This document shows, piece by piece, positions 1-6,056 of a stretch of 7,590 nucleotides of DNA (its first letter is position 1; the number at the start of each line of letters is the position of its first letter). The notes below the pieces were generated by a model, which saw only the letters and a program-made list of their open reading frames with translations, was not told the DNA's origin and did not search any database. The stretch comes from Kiritimatiellia bacterium (lineage in GTDB: Bacteria; Verrucomicrobiota; Kiritimatiellia; SLAD01), in the NCBI GenBank assembly GCA_007125875.1, contig SLCI01000129.1, positions 1 through 7,590 of the forward strand. Reading direction: 5' to 3'. The position numbers and the translations under genes are program-made.

Positions 1-1112
1 ATCCGACGCACACGCCCTTCAAAGGTGCGGTCCGGGACGGCATCCACGCGGATAATGGCCGGCATGTCTGCGGCCACCTTGCGCAGGCTCGATTCATGAA
101 TCCGCACCTCGGCCATCATCGCGGCTGCGGTGGGCAAATAGATCAGCTCCTGACGTTCGCGCACCTCCTGGCCTTCGCGTAACGGTTCGTCACCGCCGCG
201 CCGGCCTTGGCCGGTGGTCGTGTACACCACCATGCCGTCGGCGGGTGCGAGAATCCGGCAACGCTCAATCTGTTCGGCGATACGGCGCAGGCGATCCTCC
301 TGACGCTCAAACTCGGACTGTTTGGCGCGAAAATCCGCTTCGGCCTGCACCACGTCCGCCGCAGCGCGTAAACGCACGCGTTCCAGCGCGAGCCGCGTTT
401 GCTCCACATTGCTTTCCAGCTCTTCCAGCTTTTGTTGATGGGTAAATTCCTGTAACAGGCTGAGTTGGCCCTCCGCCAACTCTAAATCGATCGCTGCCCG
501 GCGAGCAGCCAATTCATCGGCCTGCAATTCCATACCGGTCAAAAATCCTTCCGTGGCGAGGCGTTGCGACCAGTCCAATTTATCGTTGGCGCGTTGCAAC
601 TCCTCATTCGCCAAATTGATCTCCGCCTCTGCACGCTGCAGCTCTTGCGGAAACTCACCCTCGATGTAGCGGGTGAGATTCATCTTCGCAAAACGGTAAT
701 CCAGTTCGGCTTGCGAGATGTCGGCCGCCGATTGGTTCCGCACGATTTCCAATTGTTCACGGGAACGAATGTAGGCGGCCTCGGCGTTCAGCACGCGAAT
801 CTGCTGGTCGACTTTCTGGTCTTCGAACACGCTGGCATCCAACTCCACCAACAAATCACCCTTCCGTACATGTTCGCCCTCTTCGATCAGCCACAGGATC
901 GTGGTTCGTCCCTCCACTTCGGAGGACACCACCACACGTTCACGACTTTGAATGGTGCCAGACTCCGTCACGCTAATCGTTAACGGTCCACGCCGCACAT
1001 CGAAAGTTGGTAACGTCGTCGCCGCGCCCGAATCTGAACGAAAGCCGTTGATGCCAAGCACGATCGCGCCAACCAACACTACTCCCACAATAATTTTCGT
1101 CGTATTCTTCAT
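1..1112 (-). CDS. HlyD/MacA-type periplasmic adaptor of a tripartite efflux pump (3' end cut by window edge)
   Basis: A periplasmic adaptor (membrane fusion protein) that would bridge an inner-membrane pump and the TolC-type channel encoded just upstream. Translating the minus strand from the ATG at 1112 gives 370 uninterrupted codons that leave the window without a stop. One membrane anchor lies at residues 6-22, with no lipobox. The first lipoyl half is at about 59-92, including EGEHVRKGDLLVELD. A long, charged alpha-helical hairpin spans about 95-285, and the second lipoyl half starts at ILAPADGMVVY (287-297). The start of the beta-barrel domain follows (AEVRIHESSL). A weak SD (AAGAG) sits 8 nt before the ATG. 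The gap to the tolC-like stop is only 38 bp, so the two are probably co-transcribed. In this family the next gene is usually an ABC (MacB-like) or RND pump. The pump type, and so the substrate, cannot be decided here. Confidence 0.9.
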   Translation of the reverse strand, partial: MKNTTKIIVGVVLVGAIVLGINGFRSDSGAATTLPTFDVRRGPLTISVTESGTIQSRERVVVSSEVEGRTTILWLIEEGEHVRKGDLLVELDASVFEDQKVDQQIRVLNAEAAYIRSREQLEIVRNQSAADISQAELDYRFAKMNLTRYIEGEFPQELQRAEAEINLANEELQRANDKLDWSQRLATEGFLTGMELQADELAARRAAIDLELAEGQLSLLQEFTHQQKLEELESNVEQTRLALERVRLRAAADVVQAEADFRAKQSEFERQEDRLRRIAEQIERCRILAPADGMVVYTTTGQGRRGGDEPLREGQEVRERQELIYLPTAAAMMAEVRIHESSLRKVAADMPAIIRVDAVPDRTFEGRVRR

Positions 1113-1150
1113 AATCTAATCTCTTGTCGGCTCACCTTGCGCCGAATGCG

Positions 1151-2977
1151 TTACTCGATCCACACGCCCGTTTCATCCAGGGTTAAGGTACCCATATCCC
1201 GCTGCAACTCCAATTCGGCTAACCGATAGGTCACGACGGCAGCCGTGAGCGCGTCCCGTGCGGAAACCAATGCCTCTTGCGCCTCCAATACATCGCGAAT
1301 CTGTGCGCGGCCCGCTTGCAAGAAGAGTTCGGTGCTGTCCACCCGACGTTGCGCCAGCTCGACGGAACGCGCTTGAATCGCCATCGTCTCCGTCGACTGC
1401 CGCAAGACGCGCAACGCCTGCCGCACCTCGGCCTTGATGCTGTTTTCCAACTCCTGCACGCCACGAATCGAGCGATCGAGCGCAATGAAACGATCGCGGT
1501 ACGCATTCCGGGCAGCTCGTCGACTCCACGGCACCTCCAAGTCTAAGCGTGCGGTGTAGACCCCTTCGCTGGGGTTCAGGTTCGCGTTGCCCAATGAGGC
1601 GTTTCCTAATCCCCGCCGCCCGCCAGCCCGGCCCGTACCCGTCAGGTTGGCGCCCCACCGCAGATCGTCGCGCGCCACGGTAACGGCCCGCTGCGCATCG
1701 AAGACCTGACCCTGCGCGATGATCAAATCCGGTCGCTGTGCGAGTGCCGTGCGAATGGCATCTTCCGATTCCAATTCCACTTCGTTCACTGGTGCGGCTG
1801 GAGTCTCTTCTTCTAGCGCCGCCACACGTGCAGCCAATTCGTCCTCGAGCTGATCCATCAATTGACGCAAATCACCTTCATCCAATTCCACTTGCGCATC
1901 GGTCGGCAGGCCGAGCGTGATTTTTAATTGATCCAGCCGCTGCTCATAGCCGGTTTGCGCAGAAAGCCAGCGGTCGCGTGCCCGGAGCTCTTCCTGCTGG
2001 GCCTGATCCACCTGAATTTCCGGTAAGCGCCCGGCCTCAGCTAAACGCCGAGCGCGCTCCGCCGAAATGGCCACGCGCTCGAGATTTTCGGCCGCATTGA
2101 CGACTTGGTCGGCCTGTTGCAATACCTGCAAATACTCGCTAGCGACGCGCACGGCGTAGCGCCGCTTGTACTGCTCAAAGGTGTACATCGCATACATGAC
2201 GTTGCGTTCCGCTTGTGTCAGCGGCTCCATCACAATGTGACGACCCGCGCCACGCAGCAAGGGTATCGAAACGCTCATGTCCGCCATGATCCCGTACGCG
2301 GAGTCGCCGTCCAACGTTAACAGCTGGACCAAATCCAACATGATTCGCGTGCTAAGCTCGGCACCTGTCCGCAAGGTGCGACTGGCGCCGAGCGTGAGTG
2401 TTTCCGTGAACCCCCGTTGCCGGTCATCTGCCGAGCGATCCTCCGTAAACGTGCCTTCCAGCATGCCGACATATGTGTTCGCAAACTCGAAGGCCTCGGT
2501 ATCCAACGATAACGCCGCCCGAAAGATCTCTTCTTTGCGTTCCTGATACTCATTATTGTTCCGTGCACCGACGCGCAGCGCCGTGACGAGATCCAACGAG
2601 AGCACGGTGAGCGGCTCCTCGTCTGGCGACTCGTCCGCTACTGTGGCACCCAGGTCATCCATGTCGGGCCAGTGCGGGATCGGCGCCAAGGCGTCAGCCC
2701 CGAGCGATTCGGGCCCAGCATGTGGAAGATCTTGATCGATCAATAACCTGCGTCGCAACGTGTCAGCCGGGCGCTCAATCGTAAATTCCCCGCTCTCGCC
2801 AAAAGTCGCCCGCTGCTGTTCAGCAATCCGGTCTAGGGCATCTTGATTCGCTCGTGCGCGCTGCTTCGCGGGCGATGCGCAACCGGCCACAATCAGCGCG
2901 GACGCCAACAACGCGAGCGCAATGCTAACGCGGAATGGGTTGTATCGGGATGCAGGAAACATGTCGCACAGTACCAT
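1151..2977 (-). CDS. TolC-family outer-membrane efflux lipoprotein
   Basis: An outer-membrane channel of the OEP/TolC family, 608 residues, which is longer than the usual 420-500. A signal peptide ends in a lipobox (VAGC, Cys33), so the mature protein should be lipidated and may sit in the outer membrane like OprM-type channels. Residues 34-124 are a polar extension. The first OEP repeat begins near LSLDLVTAL (126-134) and contains the typical PLLRGAGR motif (239-246). The second begins near ALAQRPDLIIAQ (411-422) and ends in the heptad-like helix at about 545-598. An acidic insert at about 362-405 separates the repeats. A GLGNASLGNANL stretch (456-467) probably lies in a strand or loop of the barrel. 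ATG codons at 2977 and 2962 are both possible starts. Neither has a clear SD, and both keep the signal peptide. It lies 38 bp upstream of the adaptor gene and probably forms an operon with it. Confidence 0.93.
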   Translation of the reverse strand: MVLCDMFPASRYNPFRVSIALALLASALIVAGCASPAKQRARANQDALDRIAEQQRATFGESGEFTIERPADTLRRRLLIDQDLPHAGPESLGADALAPIPHWPDMDDLGATVADESPDEEPLTVLSLDLVTALRVGARNNNEYQERKEEIFRAALSLDTEAFEFANTYVGMLEGTFTEDRSADDRQRGFTETLTLGASRTLRTGAELSTRIMLDLVQLLTLDGDSAYGIMADMSVSIPLLRGAGRHIVMEPLTQAERNVMYAMYTFEQYKRRYAVRVASEYLQVLQQADQVVNAAENLERVAISAERARRLAEAGRLPEIQVDQAQQEELRARDRWLSAQTGYEQRLDQLKITLGLPTDAQVELDEGDLRQLMDQLEDELAARVAALEEETPAAPVNEVELESEDAIRTALAQRPDLIIAQGQVFDAQRAVTVARDDLRWGANLTGTGRAGGRRGLGNASLGNANLNPSEGVYTARLDLEVPWSRRAARNAYRDRFIALDRSIRGVQELENSIKAEVRQALRVLRQSTETMAIQARSVELAQRRVDSTELFLQAGRAQIRDVLEAQEALVSARDALTAAVVTYRLAELELQRDMGTLTLDETGVWIE

Positions 2978-3095
2978 AAAAGAATCTTGTTTCCAGTGGC
3001 GAATCCAACGTCAGCGAGGCAAATAACGAGCTCAGGATTGATCGGCTCGAATCAAACTCCTTTTCAAGCTGAATCGGTATTGCTAGTTTCAAATC
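2978..3095. promoter_or_regulatory. Divergent intergenic region between efflux genes and GT2 gene
   Basis: This 118-bp gap must hold the promoters for the leftward efflux pair and the rightward glycosyltransferase. On the plus strand, TTTTCA (3061-3066) is 17 bp from TAGTTT (3084-3089), which is preceded by TGC like an extended -10. This would start transcription almost at the ATG at 3096 and give a leaderless mRNA, in line with the absence of an SD. Leftward I see only a poor TTGGAT-like -35. A short inverted repeat, TTGAT (3038-3042) / ATCAA (3051-3055), could be an operator, but five-base arms are weak. All elements are guesses from consensus. Confidence 0.25.
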
Positions 3096-4106
3096 ATGTC
3101 TGCTCACACACTTTCTATTATAGTCGTTACGTACAATGAGTCGCAACACGTGGCTCGTTTGCAGCGTTCCATCAAAAAGATGGACAAGCCGGACGGCGTC
3201 CAAGTTGAAACGATCCTGGTCGATGGTGGCAGCCAAGACGGCACACCAGAGGCCGCGCGCCGAGCGGGCATCAAGCGCGTGATCGAGCTGCCAGGCGCCA
3301 ACATCCCGGTCTGCCGAAATCGCGGGGCCGAGGCGGCGCAAGGCGATTGGATGGCCTATGTGGATGGCGATTGTGAGCTGGCTCAGGACTGGTTAACCAC
3401 GGCTTACCCATTACTAACGGGTTGCGATGCAGTGATGCTCGGATGGCCGGCACGTCCGCCCGACCCGATGAACGCCATGCAGGCCGCCTGGAATTTTCAT
3501 TGGTTGAACAAGAATCCGCGCCTGGAGGATTTCATGGGACGCCGGGTCGTGCGTCACGAGGGCTTTCGCCTTGCGACCACGCGCAACATGATCCTGCACA
3601 AATCCGTTTTCACGACCGTACAAGGATTCAACGAGGACTTACCTACCGGCGAAGATACCGACTTTGCGTTCCGCGCCTACATGGCCAACATCACGGTGCT
3701 CGGAGTACCGGATCTCAAAGTCGTGCATCACGGCGAACCAGTCACGCTGCGTCAATTTTATAAGCAGCAAGTCTGGCACGCCAACCGCCACAGCTATGAG
3801 CACATACAGAAACTCAGCGGTGGCAAGATCGGCGGAAACGCGCCCCGTTTCGCCAAAGCGTTCATGGCTGGTTTGCTGAGCGCGGTACTTGGATTAGCGA
3901 TTGGCGCCGTAACGGGAAACGCTTGGTGGTTGCTATTGCTCCTACCGGTACTCGGCGTGATCGGCATGCCCGCCGCCTTCATCAGCTGGAAAGGGCGTTC
4001 GCTACGTCATTTACCGATGCTTTGTCTGCTCTACGCCGCCTACGGCTGGGCACGCATGCAGGATTGGGTGGGATTGGCTCAATCCAAAGCTAGCTGGAAG
4101 TCGTAA
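3096..4106 (+). CDS. Family 2 glycosyltransferase with C-terminal membrane anchor
   Basis: A GT-A fold, family 2 glycosyltransferase, expected to transfer a sugar from a nucleotide-sugar donor on the cytoplasmic face of the inner membrane. Length is 336 residues. The nucleotide-binding start is SIIVVTYNE (7-15), followed by DGGSQDGT (43-50). The metal-binding DxD-like motif is VDGDCEL (89-95). The catalytic-base region is GEDTDFAFR (185-193), and QQVWHANR (224-231) stands where many family members have QxxRW. Two hydrophobic helices at about 252-272 and 276-297, and a possible third near 306-319, anchor the C-terminus. The ATG lies right before the core domain, so no residues are missing, although no SD is visible. 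Neighbours suggest a role in exopolysaccharide, O-antigen or other glycoconjugate synthesis. Donor and acceptor are unknown. The last 17 bp overlap the end of the convergent GT4 gene. Confidence 0.93.
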   Translation: MSAHTLSIIVVTYNESQHVARLQRSIKKMDKPDGVQVETILVDGGSQDGTPEAARRAGIKRVIELPGANIPVCRNRGAEAAQGDWMAYVDGDCELAQDWLTTAYPLLTGCDAVMLGWPARPPDPMNAMQAAWNFHWLNKNPRLEDFMGRRVVRHEGFRLATTRNMILHKSVFTTVQGFNEDLPTGEDTDFAFRAYMANITVLGVPDLKVVHHGEPVTLRQFYKQQVWHANRHSYEHIQKLSGGKIGGNAPRFAKAFMAGLLSAVLGLAIGAVTGNAWWLLLLLPVLGVIGMPAAFISWKGRSLRHLPMLCLLYAAYGWARMQDWVGLAQSKASWKS

Positions 4107-5208
4107 ACACGCGACGATACAAGGCCGCAAATTCGGCTACGACCGTTTCCGGGCGGTGCCGCGCCTCAATCAGGTCCCGCCCCGCTTGACCGAGTACGGC
4201 GGCCTGCTTCGGATCGTCCAGCAGCCGCGCCACCTGCTGGGCTGCGGCTTCGTCGTCTCCAACCGGAACGATATAGCCGGTTTTACCCTCGCGGACGAGT
4301 TCGCGATTCCCGCCACAATCTGTTGCCACGACGGGCAAGCGCGCCGCCATATACTCCAAGATCGTGTTGGAAAGGCCCTCGTTCGCGCTCGGCGTGAGCA
4401 AGCCAACAGAACACCGCCGCAAACACGCAGGCACGGCACTGATATCGCCGAGAAAACGAACGCGGTCCGCGACCCCCGTGTCCACCGCGTATTGTTCCAG
4501 CCGATCTCGTTCGATACCGTCACCCGCCAAGGCAAAGCGCAGTTCGGGATGACTATCTTTCAAGCGTGCCGCGATCCGCAACACCATTTTGTGATCTTTC
4601 TCGGGATCCAGCCGAGCCACAACCACCACCCAACGATGATCTCCCGACAAGGCCGCAAAGCTGGACGCCGCCTGGCGATCGAATTCATCCACATCGAGTA
4701 CGTTGGGGATATTGATTACGCGGTCCGCCGACAGGCCGCGCGCCAAACATTGCGCGCGAATGGCCTCGGCATTCACCACCACGGCTTTAGCGCGACGATC
4801 CGCCTGATCCATCAGTCGTCGCTTCCAGGGCGCGTAGATCTCCCCCAGATCCCGACGACTGGTGATCAACGGGACACCCGCCCAGCGCGCAGCAATACGG
4901 CCAAACACCGCGGCATCAGCGTCCCAAGCGTGAATCCCGGCCAAACGCTCGCGGCGCACGAAACGGGCTAATTGCCAGACGAGCCAGAGCGTGCGGGGCG
5001 ATTTGATCGACTGAATCTCAAATGGGTACACCGAACCACAATGCGCCTCAACGGCATCCAAAAAATAGCCTTCGCGACGAAAGGTGGCGACGCGTTGACG
5101 AGGCAGTTGCAGGGCCACCCGAGCACACTGCCCCTCTGTGCCTCCCCGAATGAGGTTCCACACGAGGTGCAGAGCGGGCGGCGAATCGAGCGTGGGGGAG
5201 TTGCTCAT
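4090..5208 (-). CDS. GT4-type (GT-B fold) glycosyltransferase
   Basis: A cytoplasmic or membrane-associated retaining glycosyltransferase of the GT4 type, 372 residues, a normal length. The N-terminal domain carries the acceptor-side glycine loop GGTEGQ (22-27). The C-terminal domain has the donor-binding pattern: VARLDPEKDH (197-206), AGDGIERDRLE (228-238) and the E-x7-E signature with Glu277 and Glu285 in PSANEGLSNTILEYMA (273-288). DCGGNRELV (297-305) follows. No membrane helix is evident. I chose the ATG at 5208 rather than the in-frame TTG at 5211. The ATG shares its A with the TGA stop of the upstream lipoprotein gene, a typical coupling arrangement, and a weak AGG lies 8 nt upstream. 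It resembles polysaccharide glycosyltransferases that act on lipid-linked intermediates, but donor and acceptor cannot be told from sequence. Confidence 0.93.
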   Translation of the reverse strand: MSNSPTLDSPPALHLVWNLIRGGTEGQCARVALQLPRQRVATFRREGYFLDAVEAHCGSVYPFEIQSIKSPRTLWLVWQLARFVRRERLAGIHAWDADAAVFGRIAARWAGVPLITSRRDLGEIYAPWKRRLMDQADRRAKAVVVNAEAIRAQCLARGLSADRVINIPNVLDVDEFDRQAASSFAALSGDHRWVVVVARLDPEKDHKMVLRIAARLKDSHPELRFALAGDGIERDRLEQYAVDTGVADRVRFLGDISAVPACLRRCSVGLLTPSANEGLSNTILEYMAARLPVVATDCGGNRELVREGKTGYIVPVGDDEAAAQQVARLLDDPKQAAVLGQAGRDLIEARHRPETVVAEFAALYRRVFTTSS

Positions 5209-5480
5209 CAATCGCCTATCAGCCGGTCCAACTCTTCACCCTGCACACCCATGGGGCGAGCGCTGCCACGCGTATTTTCGATCATCATTTGACGATCCCA
5301 ACTGCGCTTTGCCTCGAGTTCTGAGACACCGGCATCAGCCTGACTGCGCACATAGGCATCACGACGATTTCGCTCCGAGCGTTGCTGGTCATACCAGCTT
5401 TCATCGCCGCTCGGATCCGAAGTACAGGCCCCCAGCACGAGCACTGCGCAAATCGACCATTTGTATAAGGCGTTCAACAT
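5208..5480 (-). CDS. Small lipoprotein of unknown function
   Basis: A 90-residue predicted lipoprotein that I do not recognise. A short basic start and hydrophobic core (residues 8-18) end in a lipobox, LGAC, with Cys19 as the lipidated residue. Residues +2 and +3 are Thr and Ser, not Asp, which under the enterobacterial rule favours the outer membrane. The mature 72 residues are very polar and predicted helical, rich in Arg, Asp, Glu and Gln, with aromatic residues at W29/Y30 and W61. The TGA stop overlaps the ATG of the GT4 gene by one base, so the two are probably co-translated. This suggests a shared role in envelope glycan assembly, but that is inference from position only. The ATG at 5480 has no obvious SD. 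The signal peptide and tight coupling argue that it is a real gene. Confidence 0.75.
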   Translation of the reverse strand: MLNALYKWSICAVLVLGACTSDPSGDESWYDQQRSERNRRDAYVRSQADAGVSELEAKRSWDRQMMIENTRGSARPMGVQGEELDRLIGD

Positions 5481-5514
5481 GTATTAACATTACTGGCTCA
5501 TGCAGTCGTAATCA

Positions 5515-5520
5515 ACTATA
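5515..5520 (-). promoter_or_regulatory. Candidate -10 box for the lipoprotein-GT4 unit
   Basis: Read leftward, this is TATAGT, five of six matches to the sigma-70 -10 consensus. It would start transcription about 28 nt before the lipoprotein ATG. No good -35 lies at 16-18 bp. A competing possibility on the same strand is TTGATT, 17 bp, TAATGT, which would give a nearly leaderless message. Consensus matching only. Confidence 0.25.
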
Positions 5521-5525
5521 GACGC

Positions 5526-5538
5526 AGGAGTTGCTCCT
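5526..5538. repeat. Short perfect palindrome AGGAG-TTG-CTCCT
   Basis: Five-base arms (5526-5530 and 5534-5538) flank a three-base centre. It lies between the leftward -10 candidate and the rightward -35 candidate and touches the latter. It could be an operator half-site pair or a small hairpin. The arms are short enough to occur by chance. Confidence 0.3.
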
Positions 5539-5566
5539 TTACGGTGCCATCGGATCGGCGTATCTT
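5538..5566 (+). promoter_or_regulatory. Candidate sigma-70-like promoter for the prepilin genes
   Basis: TTTACG (5538-5543) and TATCTT (5561-5566) each match four of six consensus bases and are separated by the ideal 17 bp. Transcription would begin near 5573, giving a leader of about 20 nt that includes the SD at 5576-5580. This is the best-spaced promoter-like pair in the window, but it is unproven. Confidence 0.4.
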
Positions 5567-5575
5567 TTAGAACTT

Positions 5576-5580
5576 GGAGG
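5576..5580 (+). promoter_or_regulatory. Ribosome binding site GGAGG that sets the first prepilin start
   Basis: GGAGG lies 11 nt before the ATG at 5592. The open frame extends back to a TTG at 5574, but that codon overlaps this SD and so cannot be the start. The spacing favours 5592 over the next in-frame ATG at 5598. Confidence 0.6.
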
Positions 5581-5591
5581 ATTTTCAACGC

Positions 5592-6056
5592 ATGATCATG
5601 AACAGTCTGTCAAAACGCTCACACGCCGGCACCAGAAAGGCCGGCTTGACCGTTATCGAGGTGGTCATCGCCCTCGCCATTCTCGGGATTACGCTGGGTG
5701 GTGCCTACAGCGTGTTATTGATTTCGATACAGAACCGCGCCTTCGCACACGATCACTATGCGGCCACTTTGCTAGCTAACAATCGCCTTGAACATGCTCG
5801 CCATCTTGCCTTTTCGGAGGTCGGCGCAGCGTTCGAGGAAGACGCTGTCCGGATTAATGACGAAGGCGTCCTGGATCCAGAAGGCCGATATGTTCGCTCC
5901 ACGACGGTGACCCCTGACTACCGTAATGACCCTCGCCTAAAAGAGGTCCAAGTGGAAATCGTTGTGCCGCTGCCGCGTCAACGGGAGCGGGCTGCAGGCA
6001 CAGTATCCATGTCGGCGGTTTTGATAGATCGCCAATTTGAGGAGGATGATGATTAA
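5592..6056 (+). CDS. PilV/GspI-like minor prepilin
   Basis: A type IV prepilin-like protein of 154 residues, exported to the inner membrane and cut by a prepilin peptidase before assembly into a pilus or pseudopilus. The leader is 18 residues with basic residues (KR, RK). The class III cleavage site is KAG|LTVIE, with the conserved Glu at mature position 5, followed by a hydrophobic helix (about 19-45) ending near SIQNRAF. Mature position 1 is Leu rather than the usual Phe or Met, which is tolerated. The body has the NNRLEHAR helix (59-66) and the LKEVQVEIVVPL strand typical of PilV/GspI-like minor pilins. The C-terminus is acidic (EEDDD). It overlaps the next prepilin gene by 8 nt, so the two are surely co-expressed. 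Whether the machine is a pilus or a type II secretion system cannot be decided here. Confidence 0.88.
   Translation: MIMNSLSKRSHAGTRKAGLTVIEVVIALAILGITLGGAYSVLLISIQNRAFAHDHYAATLLANNRLEHARHLAFSEVGAAFEEDAVRINDEGVLDPEGRYVRSTTVTPDYRNDPRLKEVQVEIVVPLPRQRERAAGTVSMSAVLIDRQFEEDDD
6039..6045 (+). promoter_or_regulatory. Ribosome binding site GAGGAGG inside the end of the first prepilin gene
   Basis: The purine run also encodes the acidic tail of the upstream prepilin. In-frame ATGs follow at 6046 and 6049. The first leaves no spacer at all, and the second leaves 3-5 nt depending on which part of the run pairs, so 6049 is the better start. Confidence 0.6.

Noticed and set aside
564..983. A 139-codon plus-strand open frame opposite the adaptor gene
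   Set aside because: The minus-strand translation here is an uninterrupted adaptor with lipoyl and hairpin regions. The opposite frame has no SD and no family resemblance.
1113..1150. A terminator or separate promoter between the TolC and adaptor genes
   Set aside because: The 38-bp gap has no hairpin with a T-run and no convincing promoter pair. A single operon is simpler.
3038..3055. Inverted repeat TTGAT-N8-ATCAA as an operator
   Set aside because: The five-base arms do not extend in either direction, and an overlapping GATT/AATC pairing with another centre is equally good. It is mentioned only in the intergenic entry.
2925..3341. A 138-codon minus-strand open frame spanning the intergenic region and the GT2 start
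   Set aside because: It overlaps the signal peptide of the TolC gene and the GT2 nucleotide-binding motifs in other frames, and it has no domain of its own.
4156..4971. A 271-codon open frame on the plus strand opposite the GT4 gene
   Set aside because: It is fully antisense to a gene with clear family motifs. Its translation is rich in His, Arg and Gln, has no recognisable domain, and has the look of a codon-bias shadow.
5574..5591. TTG at 5574 as the start of the first prepilin
   Set aside because: The TTG is part of the GGAGG ribosome binding site region itself. The ATG at 5592 has proper spacing and gives an 18-residue leader like that of the next prepilin.
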